From contig WJXW01000002.1 of assembly GCA_015832175.1 (NCBI GenBank), positions 4,402,001 to 4,466,000 on the forward strand: 64,000 bases of DNA, in the 5' to 3' direction. Origin of the DNA: Paraphaeosphaeria minitans. Its lineage: Eukaryota > Ascomycota > Dothideomycetes > Pleosporales > Didymosphaeriaceae. Shown here in pieces: positions 1 to 9,756 of the stretch. The position numbers and the translations under genes are program-made. Position 1 is the first letter of the stretch, and every line of letters begins with the position of its first letter. The notes under the pieces were generated by a model. The model was not told where the DNA came from. It did no database searches and was given only the letters and a program-made list of their open reading frames with translations.

Positions 1-1891
1 AAGAGGGCGAGTGGGAGGATGTGCAGTCGATCTTCGCGTTGCATGACCGTGCATACAATGACGATTGGATCAAGAAATGGAGCACATCCTACTTCCTTAA
101 GGCGGAAGACTTGGACGAGATTCGCAACCGCTTCGGAGAGAAGGTAACTTTACTCATAAGGTGTCTATGCCTAGTACTGACAGACGCAGATTGCCTTCTA
201 CTTTGCCTTTACACAATCGTACTTCAGCTTCCTACTCTTCCCTGCGGCTTTCGGTACTGCGGCATGGCTCTTCCTGGGACCCTTCTCCGCCGTATATGGA
301 ATTGTGAGCTGCCTCTGGTGTATCATCTTCACCGAGTACTGGAAACATCAAGAGGTCGATCTCGGCGTGCGCTGGGGTGTCCGTGGTGTATCTCGCATCG
401 AACACAAGAGGAAGGAGTTCCAGCACGAGCACATCACCACTGATCCGATTACTGGTGAGCAGGTCGGTATCTTCTCGGTCAAGAAGCGTCTGCAACGACA
501 GCTCCTCCAGGTGCCTTTCGCATTGGCTGCTGCCTCATTGCTAGGTACACTGATCGCTACCTGCTTCGGTATCGAGGTGTTCATCTCTGAAGTCTACAAT
601 GGACCACTGAAATGGCTCTTGGTAAGTCGATTCCTGTGGATCTAGGCGTACTACTAACGGCGTTCAGGTTTTCATCCCCACTGGTATCCTTACAACGACC
701 ATGCCCGTTCTCTCTAGTATCCTTACAAAATTGGCGACTCAGCTTACTAAATTCGAGAACTACGAGACGCACGCTGCGTACGAAAACGCTCTTACGCAGA
801 AGATCTTCGTCCTCAACTTCATCACGTCTTATCTGCCCATCTTCCTCACAGCATTTGTTTACGTTCCCTTCGGTAACATCATAGTACCCTACCTCGACAT
901 CTTCAGCGTTGCCGTCAGGCCTTTTGCCGAACACGAAAAGCAATTTCAAGGTCCTGGCGCGGACTGGGCCATCAACCCGGATCGCCTCCGCAAGCAGATC
1001 ATCTATTTCACAGTAACCGCGCAGATCGTGAATCTCGGACTGGAGCTCATCGTGCCCTACCTCAAACGCGAAGGCGCCTCCAAATACAAAAAATTTCAAT
1101 CCGAGCGCGCTGCAAAGAGCGGTGGAGCTGCTCCCGCCCTTTCTGCGAATGATCCGCCAGAAGATGCCGTTTTCCTCGCACGTGTCCGCGAGGAAGCTGA
1201 CCTCGAAGTTTACGATGTGACCACTGACATTCGCGAGATGGTATTGCAATTCGGATACCTCTCCCTCTTCTCCGTTGTATGGCCTCTTACCAGTGTCTCC
1301 TTCCTCATCAACAATTGGGTCGAGCTGCGTGCCGACGCAATCAAGATCTGCCAGAACATGCAGCGTCCGACACCTTGGCGCGCTGACACCATCGGCCCGT
1401 GGCTCGACTCGCTCTCCTTCCTCACCTGGCTCGGCAGCCTTACCAACGCTGCTCTCGTTTACCTCTTCTCCAATGACGGTCTCGGCCCCGACGGCTCGCC
1501 CGCCAGCATCCGCGCCTGGGCCCTCCTACTCACCATATTCCTGTCCGAACACGTCTTCTTTGTCGTACGCTTCGGTATCCGCATCGCCATCTCCAAGATC
1601 TCATCGCCTGGTCTGCAGAAGGAGCGTCGTGAGAGGTTCATGGTTCGTAAGAAATACTTTGATGAGAACTTGAAGGGTCTTGAGAGGCTGCCAAAGCTGA
1701 AGGAGATCTCTGAGCAGATCACGAGGGAGAGCCTGGAGGAGGATGCCAGGAGGGGTAGTCTTAAGGAGAGCACGGCAGAGGACAGGTTCTGGGCTAGGCA
1801 AAGAGGGTGGAAGGAGACGGTCAGTGTTGGGAAGGACTTGATCCAGCGGGCTGAGGTTGAGCAGAGCCCGGAGAGGAAGAAGGAGCTTTGA
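1..1891 (+). CDS. Anoctamin/TMEM16 family (Ist2-like) membrane protein, 5' partial
   Basis: The C-terminal part of a fungal anoctamin. Members are multipass proteins of the plasma membrane or cortical ER that act in ER-plasma membrane tethering, lipid scrambling or ion transport. Exons are 1(3)-143, 190-621 and 668-1891, with two 46-nt introns, both phase 0; the frame is open to the left window edge, so the N-terminus is missing. Several hydrophobic segments are visible: a Phe/Ala-rich pair right after intron 1, one before intron 2, and others around the motifs NFITSYLPIFLTAFVYVPFG and GYLSLFSVVWPLTSVSFLIN, which are typical of the anoctamin core. The C-terminal tail after the last membrane segment (about residue 300 of exon 3) is highly charged, with many Glu, Arg and Lys. 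Family assignment is good; scramblase, channel or tether activity cannot be read from the sequence. Confidence 0.88.
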
Positions 1892-2356
1892 GGAGTGAGT
1901 TTGTATCGATGTGTTATGAGGGCGCTGGGGTGGGAGTGGGATTGTGACGGAGACGGTGACGGTGACGGTGACTGGAGTATATGCCGGCCACGCAGCCTGA
2001 AGAAAAGCCGGAACGATGTCGACGAGAGATGTCTTCTTATTACTAGCGTGGAGTTCTGGCGTAGTCTGCACACAACGTACGTAAACGAAGATGGGTTCCA
2101 CGAGACCAGACTTTAATCATACGCGTAGTTTGAGCTATTCCGACTTGCATAGCTCAACTCATGTATCTTTTGCACATCCGGCTTGAGGCGCGTTTCCAAT
2201 CTTCGATTTCCCAAGCTCGCAGTGGCTCAACCATTCACCCAAATCAGGACCGAGCGTTCTTCTTTCCGTTCGTCACTATTCTTTCACGACCGCTGAGCTC
2301 AAGCCAGTATCCCATGAGGTCCTTTGCCCATGCACTCTCCTGCCCCCCGCCCACCG

Positions 2357-2365
2357 TATATAAAA
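2357..2365 (+). promoter_or_regulatory. TATA box (distal)
   Basis: A TATATAAAA stretch lies about 310 bp before the ATG of the cysteine-rich secreted protein, followed by C/T-rich leader-like sequence. A possible 5'UTR intron donor (GTAAGT) follows near 2474. Confidence 0.5.
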
Positions 2366-2538
2366 CCTCTGCCTGCTCGCTCTGCAGTTCTCCGCAAAGT
2401 CGACAGCACTCGAATCAGTCAACAGCCCTCTCGTCTGATTGATAGCTCTCCAGCTTGATCGTTCACCTGTCAAGTAAGTGGCCTGTGCGCTCCCTCCCTC
2501 CCTCACTCCCTCAATCCGCCCCCGGGATTGGCATACCA

Positions 2539-2544
2539 TATAAA
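2539..2544 (+). promoter_or_regulatory. TATA box (proximal)
   Basis: A second TATAAA lies about 130 bp before the same ATG. Two TATA elements in tandem suggest a regulated, possibly strongly inducible promoter. This is inference from spacing only. Confidence 0.5.
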
Positions 2545-2671
2545 GACTTCGCCGGCTCCTTTCAAGACATCACTCATTCACGCTCAATAGCACGCAGCTC
2601 ACTCCACTACCTACACCCTCACCCGCCCGTTGACGAAACACCAAAGTCACTCCACTTCCCCAACTTCCAAG

Positions 2672-3026
2672 ATGCGTTTCTCCACCATCATCTCCATCCT
2701 CATCCTCGCCGCCGGCGTACTTGCTGGTAAGTCGCTCTAGCCCTCGCCCTCGCCCTCCCTATCCTCATCCCTTCTCCCCTCCTCCCCACTCACACACCAC
2801 AGGTCCCGCAATCACAGCCAAGACCAAGCGCGACGACGGCGCCCCTCCGCCTCCGCCCCCGGCCCCCGAGACCGTCAACGACAGCCGCTGCAAGCCCTGC
2901 AACGACCGCATGGATCAGTGCATGGGCAAGTGGGGCTGCTGGTTCTACGACTGCCACCAGCAGTGCACGCAGGAGGTGTGCGAGTCCTCGCCGGACTGTC
3001 GCCAGGGCTGTGGGTTTCACTGCTAG
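2672..3026 (+). CDS. Small cysteine-rich secreted protein (effector-like)
   Basis: Two exons, 2672-2726 and 2803-3026, with a 76-nt phase-1 intron, encode 92 residues. The N-terminus MRFSTIISILILAAGVLAG is a clear signal peptide. A short pro-segment ending in KTKR, a Kex2-type dibasic site, follows, then a Pro-rich linker. The mature part has ten cysteines in the last 47 residues, spaced C-x2-C-x6-C-x5-C-x4-C-x3-C-x4-C-x5-C-x3-C-x3-C, so five disulfides are possible. The last residue is Cys. No known family was recognised. Signal peptide, Kex2 site and dense cysteines are typical of secreted fungal effectors, antimicrobial peptides or hydrophobin-like proteins, but the spacing is not that of a hydrophobin. 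Function is unknown. The ATG follows a purine at -3 and two TATA boxes. Confidence 0.82.
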
Positions 3027-3858
3027 GTAGTTAGTTCGGTTGGGGGTTTCACGGTGGGAGGGGCTTTTCTGATACCCCGTAGCTAGTGGTTGGGTGGTTG
3101 GGGGTTTGGGTGGTGGGTTTTCCTGCGACATCTGGGTTCGAGAGTGGGGCTGTGTGCAATGGGGGTAGATGGGTAGGTACCTTGGGTAGTCCAATGATTC
3201 TAGCTGGTCGAAAAGTGTATTTCTTTCCTCCCCTTCTAATTCCTTTCCTTTCCTTTCTTTTTCTTTCTTCGCGCTGTTCATCGCAGTGTCCCCCTCGCCT
3301 AAGCTCCCCCCCCCCCGTCTGCCCACCCGGAATCTCGACCGCACTTTGTAACCTGGGAGATAGCTGTGCAGCTTCTACCTTCACTTGGGGGATGAAATGA
3401 GGCCGTCTCTGCGCTCCTTCCGCTCCTCAGGTCCCTTCTGCCTCCACACTCTCTCTCCAGAAATATATACACATATACCCCACCGCCTAGTCCCAGCACC
3501 CACCGGGGGAAAGGGAGAGATGGATGGATTGGTTCACACACAGACACAGACACACTCACACGCACGCGCGATGTAGAGTTCGCTGCGCGTGTCGTTCAAT
3601 CCGGGACGTCGTGCATAGCGAAAGCATCAAAAGCGGATATGGGGGGGGGGGTGTTTGATTGCAATACCAACATTAAGTTTTCCTGCCAATTGTCGCAAGT
3701 AGCAGGTATTCTTTCTCTCCCGTCCCATCTCGACCCGTCCCGTCCTGGTCCTGGTCCAAGCAAGCCCACAAGAAACACATATTCATACACCAGCAGCTTG
3801 AAAGAACTGAAACTCCCACCCACCCTGCCCCCTACCCCCTCTTCTCCGCGGGCAATGT
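3027..3858. other. Intergenic region between convergent genes
   Basis: This holds the 3' flanks of the secreted-protein gene and of ARP5. Low-complexity tracts are visible: a T/C-rich block near 3229-3270, a C run near 3307-3317, CA-rich repeats near 3535-3565 and a G run near 3640-3652. Short open frames here have no protein-like character. Confidence 0.6.
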
Positions 3859-6209
3859 CTAAAACGACATCCCATTCCCAGCGTCATGTTCTTTGATGTA
3901 ATCACCCCCCTTCTCCATAAACTCAGCCCGAGTGATAAAGTTCCTCCGATTCTCCTTCTTCCCCGCCCACCCCGCGGCGCCCCTCCACGCATCTAGCACA
4001 GCGTCGTGCGCCTTGCGCACGACGAGACCTTGCTCCGCGGGCAGCACGGCCCTCAGCTCGGACGCGAGGCGCTCCTCGAAGCCCCGGAACAGCGTGTTGC
4101 CGCCGGTCAGGAAGATGTCCTTGAGCACGTCGTCGCGCTGGCGGTGGTCGGCCAGGCGTCCCGTGAGGATGTTGGACGCAATCTCGACGATGCCGGCTTG
4201 GTCCAGGCCGGCGATGGAGGGCTGGAAGACGACTTCGGGGACGCGGATGCGCTCGACGTTGAGGTGGAGCTGGTGCGCCTCCTTCTGGCTCTCTGGGTCG
4301 AAGGGGTACGGGCCGTGCAGGAAGGCGTGGAGGAGGGACTTTGTCCAGTCGGTTTGGGCTTCGCGGGTGGATTCTTCGGTGAAGGTGGGGTCGTGCTGGA
4401 GGAGCTGGGCCTCGATGTCCTTGAGGGCTTTGCTGAGGTCTTCTTCTTCTTCATCGTCGGACTGCTCGCCCGTGGCGATGGTGCGGTAGACGCCCCAGTC
4501 CGCGTCGTCGGCACCGAAGGTGTCGTCGTCACCGCCGCCTCTCCGGCGCTTCTTGGTGGGCGCATCGGACGCGAGGTTTGCGATGGACTTCATGCGCATC
4601 TGGTTTGCGAGGGATTTCCGGTTGCCGAGTTCGGCCTTGAGACGGTCGCGATCTTTGATCTTCTGGACGATGGCTTGTCGCGCTATGCGACGCTCTTCGG
4701 ACCACCCCTCGAGATCCTGCTCACGCCTTTCGTCGTCGAGCCGCTGCTCCTCTGCTACACGTGCCTTCTCGCGCTCTTTCTCTGCCTTTGCGCGCAGGCG
4801 TGCTTCGTAATTGGACTTCATCAGTCGCTGTTGGCGCTTTTGCTTCAACTCTTCTTCGTCGAGCTCCTCGTCGGGGCGGTCGAGCAGCGGGAATGTGGGC
4901 ACTTCTTGCACTTCCTCTTCGACGTCGCCCACGTCCTTGTTCCTAGCTTTCCGTATTGACTTCTCCAACTCACGGACCTTCTTCTCCAGCTGGCTCTCGT
5001 CATCAAAGTCGTTGGACTCTAGTATCCGCTTGGCTTCCTTCTTGGTGACGTCTTGGAGCTGTGTCTGCAATTGCTGGTAGTACTCGAATTCCTCCTCTTT
5101 GCGCTTCAATTTATCCAGGCGCATTTTGGCAGCCTGCGCCTGCAACCTCCTGCCGCTCTCCTTGCGCTTTTCTGCAGCTGCCGCAAGCTCTTCCTCTGTC
5201 TTCTGGACCACAACTTGTTCAACATACGGAAACTGAACAATGCGATTCCGATCCTCCAATCCTGTCCACTCGAGGTACTTTGACAGTTCTTCTTCATAGT
5301 GCTGACTGACATAGCAATGATCGCGGACAAGATCCTCAGCCTGCGGGTCACTGACCTTGCCGGGAAACGAAGGGTACTTGAGACGGAGTAGCTTGAGTAG
5401 ATATTCGGCGCCTTGGAAGCGGCCCCAGTTTAGCCGCGTCGATTGCGACAGTAAGGCTTTGGAGTCGACAACGGGGATCAAGTGTGTGGAGGTGTATGAC
5501 GAGTCGACTACGAGGCCCGTCTTGCCGCCGTTGTAGGAGTAGGAGAAGAGGGAGTCGATGCCGTACGCAACCGAGGGTGCGCCGTAGCATTCAAACAGAA
5601 TCTCGGACATGGCTAGAGACACAGTTGTCAGTAGTGAACATCGTAAGCTGGTGCCATACGTACTCTTCCTTGTGTATCCCAGGTTTGCGACCGGCTCCGT
5701 CATGACAATGGGCCTGTCTATGCTCCCGTTCTTGCCGTCCACGCCCAATTTGATGAAGCAGTAATCAAGCAGCCCTTCCATCACATCCCAATTGTTCACG
5801 ATATTGCTCCCCGGCTCGTATACATTCTTGGCCTGGCCGCGTGCAGTGCCATCACTGAAGACATCTGAGCCGACAAAGGTGAAGGTGCGAGCGAGTTTTC
5901 GATCGCGGTATTTAGCCACGAGAGGGCGCAGCGATAGTCGGGGATTCTTGTCGAAGGACCAGCCTGCGCGGACTGCGGAGGAGCCTGTGGAGCTGTCAGC
6001 GCGTTGTGAGAGATGCGCATTGTGATGTGAGGCCGACCATTGTCGATTACGATGGCTGTTTCGCGGTTGCTGCGCGCATAGCCCTCGGTGTCTGTGGGCT
6101 TGTAGCCTTCAAACGGGGGCTCGCTGACGCTCCAGATCTTCGCGGGGGGTGGTTTGGGAGAGTTGCGGCCAGAGGGTAGCAGCAGGTCTGCAGTCGCCGA
6201 GGGAGCCAT
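3859..6209 (-). CDS. arp5: Actin-related protein 5, INO80 chromatin-remodelling complex
   Basis: Three exons on the minus strand (6209-6038, 5984-5664, 5612-3859) with introns of 53 and 51 nt give 748 residues, close to the length of yeast Arp5 (about 755). Arp5 is a nuclear actin-fold subunit of INO80 that pairs with Ies6 and couples ATP hydrolysis to nucleosome sliding. The N-terminal actin motif VIDNGSSAVRAGW spans the first intron. The actin-fold core is seen in IVMTEPVANLGYTRK (before intron 2) and in MSEILFECYGAPSVAYGID (after it). A long Glu/Lys/Arg-rich predicted coiled-coil insertion, the hallmark of Arp5, fills the middle. The fold resumes with PSIAGLDQAGIVEI and FLTGGNTLFRGFEERL near the C-terminus. 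The ATG at 6209 is the first Met of the frame. IES6, for its partner, lies 1.2 kb away. Confidence 0.95.
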
Positions 6210-6755
6210 TGCGCTGGGAGGGTTGACGTCGGGGAAGATGGGATCGGCGGCGTTAGGACATGTCGCAGCGTTGATATTGTGTGGCGGGCTTTGGTGAGCG
6301 CACAGCGCAGCCGATTATCGAGGCGTGCTGCATCGCCGTCGCGCTGAGCTTCACCTGCGTGGCGCGTCGCCTGCCGTCCATGCACCATCCCAAAAACGGC
6401 AACCTTCACTCGGAGCAGGTTGGATGTAAGCGCATTTACACTCACATTCACATTCCCGTTCACTTTCTGACAAAATAAAAACTCTGGCCTGTTAACATGG
6501 TAAGTTACTCCTTGATACATCTACAGTAGCTCTCGCTTCCTGACCAGCTTGGATGTGCTCAGATGCTCAGCCCTTCTACCATCTATCCTGACCCACGCAG
6601 CCCAGTGTCTTTCTCTCCGCGCGGAAAAAGGCCGGACCATGTCCTCCATAATCGGGTCAGTGACTAGGCTGGATGCGACAGATGGGGCCGAAGGTAGTGT
6701 ATCAAAGTGGTAGGCGAACGCCCCCAATTGAGCATTCTCCTCCCTATGCAACTGC
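6210..6755. other. ARP5 promoter / DAD4 3' flank
   Basis: This lies between the ARP5 start codon and the DAD4 stop codon, both genes on the minus strand. No separate gene was recognised; the short minus-strand frame at 6521-6751 has no conserved features and sits where the DAD4 3'UTR should be. Confidence 0.55.
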
Positions 6756-7131
6756 TCATGCTGGATCCTTCAGACCGTTGGTGGCTAGCCGACTATAAGC
6801 ACCCATTCATCTAGACCATTTGGGTTACATGGAACATACCTTCAAGGTGGAAGAGCACGTTGGACTGGTAGTTCTTGAACATCTGAGACACAAGCTCCGT
6901 GTCCATGTTCGCTATGTTGATCTCCTGGAGATTCTTGTTCAAGGTCATGATGGCTTCATTGAGCTTTTCCTGTAGACAGGTCAGTACGCGCCCGATTATG
7001 CGGCTTGTTGCATTGCCGTACCACGTTGACAAGGATGCGCGAGAGCAAGAGGCTCTGCTGGTGCTCGTGTGGGCTTTCCTGGACGGCGTCAATAATGTGT
7101 TATTCAACACAGTTGATCATAGCTTTACCAT
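6756..7131 (-). CDS. dad4: DASH complex subunit Dad4
   Basis: Four exons on the minus strand (7131-7129, 7078-7022, 6969-6840, 6784-6756) give a 72-residue protein, the normal Dad4 size. DASH/Dam1 is the fungal outer-kinetochore ring that couples chromosomes to microtubules. The protein reads [16 protein letters not shown] at the start, then [20 protein letters not shown] and [20 protein letters not shown], and ends [12 protein letters not shown]; this matches Dad4 closely. It is almost wholly helical. The first exon is just the ATG, followed at once by a GTAAAG donor; introns are 50, 52 and 55 nt. The phases (0, 0, 1) all close correctly. Because of the small exons, a plain ORF scan misses most of the gene. 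It is divergent from IES6 across 293 bp. Confidence 0.9.
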
Positions 7132-7424
7132 GTTTACGCGATCTTGAGTTGTGCGGTGCAAGGTACTGAGGTGGACGAGCTCTTGTTTACGTGGGGCGTG
7201 GGGCATCAAAGAACCCGATGCCAAGAACCATAGGGCTGACCACGGTGAACGGCCGACGCTGGCAGCAGGACAGTTACTTCCGTCGTCAATTCCTCGACGC
7301 CTCCCTGCCAACTGCACACTGCCCACCGCACTGCACCCATTGGCAGCCGCGATTCCTTCACGCATTACACCACCGACCTTGTCTCTAACTCCAATCGGCA
7401 CCTGCACACCTATAGAGCTTCACC
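7132..7424. promoter_or_regulatory. Shared divergent promoter DAD4 / IES6
   Basis: This 293-bp interval between the two start codons must hold both promoters. It is C/T-rich on the IES6 side (near 7290-7420) with no obvious TATA box. Confidence 0.6.
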
Positions 7425-8012
7425 ATGGCGCCTCTGACCGCAGCCTCGGACGAGCACTCGCATCAAGCTCTCCTTGACCAACTCGACATCTACAAGATCC
7501 ACAAACCCTTCCGCAACCCGCACTGGAAGCCCCCGCAGCGCCGCAACAAGAACGTCAAGCAGATCATCGCCGATGCCACGCGCAAAGAAGCCTCGGTCAT
7601 GGCCACCCAGAACAACAGCGGCGCATCCACGCCCGCGCTTCCACATACCGATGGCGCAACACGCACCGCGAGCCCCGTCGGCCGCGCCCCCAACATCGCG
7701 CAGGCCGCGCAAAGCCTGAGCACTCTTGTCCTGGAGAAGAACCTACGGGCTGCTGGCGGCGGATTGGGGGCGGCGAACGGCAACGGCGTGGGACCGGCTG
7801 CTACGTACACGAATATCGAGAGCGCGCCGAGCTTCCACCCGAGCAGCCAGAGGCGGTACTGCGACGTCACGGGGCTGCCGGCGCCGTACACAGATCCCAA
7901 GACGAGGTTGCGATACCACGATAAGGAGGTGTTTGGGGTGATCAGGACGATGGCGCAGAATGTTTCGGAAGGATATCTCAGCGCGAGAGGTGCGCATACA
8001 GTGTTGAAGTGA
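7425..8012 (+). CDS. ies6: INO80 complex subunit Ies6 (YL1-C domain)
   Basis: An intronless 195-residue protein. Ies6 (human INO80C) binds Arp5 and together they form the nucleosome-gripping module of INO80. The conserved N-terminal motif KIHKPFRNPHWKPPQRRNK is at residues 24-42. A low-complexity Ser/Thr/Ala/Gly-rich linker follows at about 50-140. The YL1-C domain is at about 143-175, with RRYCDVTGLPAPYTDPKT and the following YHDKEVFGVIR. The ATG at 7425 directly precedes the conserved region and is the first in frame. ARP5 lies 1.2 kb to the left. Confidence 0.93.
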   Translation: MAPLTAASDEHSHQALLDQLDIYKIHKPFRNPHWKPPQRRNKNVKQIIADATRKEASVMATQNNSGASTPALPHTDGATRTASPVGRAPNIAQAAQSLSTLVLEKNLRAAGGGLGAANGNGVGPAATYTNIESAPSFHPSSQRRYCDVTGLPAPYTDPKTRLRYHDKEVFGVIRTMAQNVSEGYLSARGAHTVLK

Positions 8013-8823
8013 GCAGCGGGACTGGTTCAGCGAGCGACTCTCGGGAGCTGATTCGCTTCCATTACCATTGGGCACAGAGATAACACACATGGGGCTGACT
8101 CGAGAGATGGGCTTGTGCTGTATGGGTCGATGGGGGAGCTTTCAACACAGCACGACGTGCAAACATGTAAGGCCAACAAAGTCAAGCGCACTCCACACAC
8201 CAAGCCCCTCTCGAGGCAAGGTTCAAGAAGGTGCTCCGGCTTAATCGTGGACTGTTTTCTCTTCGCCAGTGACGGGGTACCAAGAATACACGGACAGTAT
8301 TCCTAGTGACAGCAGCGTAAACGCGTGCTGCGGCCGGGGCGGTTCTACGTGGATAGATTTGTTCTGCACCTCCTCTCTAGGTATCGATGAAGTTAAATGT
8401 TAGTGTTGGTTGGCCAACGATAGACGGCTTTGGAACACATGTTGTCCACAGAGACGGTGTATCGTGGCTGCATTCGATGCAGTGCACCTCGCGCAGTGTG
8501 TAGGAACACAAGTCTCGAAAAATCATGCGGACTCCCGACAAGGTGAGCGCGCTACGACCATCTGCCCTAACCCTAAAGTGGCCAAGCGTGCTTTCACTCC
8601 GTTTCGAGCTCCTTCGTAGCCAGGGATCCCCCCCGGCGCACGGTCCAGCCGTTGCAACTGACCGCAGCTCAAAGGGACACGATACGAGATCGAAAAGTTC
8701 CCGGAGAGCAGATTGACACCTACCCAGCTACCACCAGCGACGCATTGAGGCCAGACACCCAACTATCCCTCGGGTACTCGAGAGCTGTGCCATACCACCG
8801 CACCCACCCACACCGCCGTCAAG
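8013..8823. other. Intergenic region IES6 - GOT1
   Basis: Both genes are on the plus strand. No gene was recognised; small frames at 8115-8306 and 8410-8619 show no conserved features. The part nearest GOT1 (about 8700-8820) is C/A-rich and promoter-like. Confidence 0.55.
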
Positions 8824-9424
8824 ATGCCCACCATGTGGCTCACAGACACGCAAAGTACGTACCCGTCAAGATGCAGCACCAGCACGGCTAACCCACGGCA
8901 GAGATCGGAGTCGCCTTCTGCTCAGGGGGTAGGTACGCATCCCACCCGCCGGGCTCCCACGAACCCAGCTGAAACTGACACACGCGACGCCCAGGCGGCT
9001 TCTTCCTGCTCGGCGGCGTCGTCATGTTTTTTGACCGCAGCATGTACGTTTCCCACGTGCGCCCCCGCCATTCCCCGGCGACGGCGACGGCGACGCTGAC
9101 GTCGGCCGCAGGCTCGCCATGGGCAACATCCTCTTCCTGGTCGGCCTGACCCTCATCATCGGCGCCCAGAAGACGCTGTCCTTCTTCGCGCGCCGCCAGA
9201 AGTGGAAGGGCACCGCGGCTTTCGCCGCTGGCATCGTGTTGATTCTGATGCGCTGGGCGTTTTTCGGCTTCGTCGTCGAGTTGTACGGCATCTTGGTCCT
9301 GTTTGGGGATTTCTTCGCCACGATTGCGGGGTTCGTGGGGAATATTCCTGTGATTGGGCCGTATATTGCGAGGGGGTTGGAGAGGGTGGGTGCCGTGTCG
9401 AGGAGTCAGGAGTCGGCGGTTTGA
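8824..9424 (+). CDS. got1: Vesicle transport protein Got1
   Basis: Four exons (8824-8854, 8902-8928, 8995-9043, 9112-9424) give 139 residues, matching Got1 (138 in yeast). Got1 is a tetraspan membrane protein of ER/Golgi vesicles that supports ER-to-Golgi transport and Golgi fusion. The joined protein starts MPTMWLTDTQKIGVAF and continues through GGFFLLGGVVMFFDRSMLAM, NILFLVGLTLIIGAQKTLSF, GTAAFAAGIVLILMRWAFFG and FVVELYGILVLFGDFFATIA: four hydrophobic segments with the family's FFDR and LFLVGL motifs. Introns of 47, 66 and 68 nt all have GT..AG ends, and every phase closes. Either Met1 or Met4 could be the true start; Met4 (MWL) matches the yeast N-terminus better. Confidence 0.92.
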
Positions 9425-9756
9425 AGAGCATGGGAAGGGAGGGATGGAGAGGGAATAGCTAGGCACCGGGTTGAAGAGCAGGGGAGGGACAGCCGGGCGT
9501 GAACGGGTCTGGTGGCGTACGATACTTGTGAGGATATGAGGGCTGGAGTTGGACTTGGACTTGGAATTGGAAAGGTGGGAGACACATCCGACCTTCTGCT
9601 CTCCGGGTCGATATCGCGGCAACGGGACGCGGTATCACGCACAGCCCGCGCACGACACGATGGACTCGTCCGAGCACTCAGCTCGAGAACCGCGAGAGTC
9701 GCATAGAGTCCCGCCATAATGTACTGTACATATACTACACATTGTACCATGTTACA

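Larger units (their letters stand above)
1892..2671. other. Intergenic region upstream of the secreted-protein gene
   Basis: No gene was recognised. The first part is the 3' flank of the anoctamin gene and holds a short run of GGTGAC repeats near 1945-1972. The second half is pyrimidine-rich and holds two TATA boxes in front of the small secreted-protein gene. Confidence 0.6.

Noticed and set aside
4006..4959. 317-residue plus-strand frame
   Set aside because: Lies wholly antisense to ARP5 exon 3; composition (Leu/Val/Glu-rich) follows from the opposite strand.
8564..8576. CCCTAACCCTAA, resembling telomere repeat
   Set aside because: Only two units in an intergenic region between ordinary genes; could be chance or a binding site, with no sign of an interstitial telomere.
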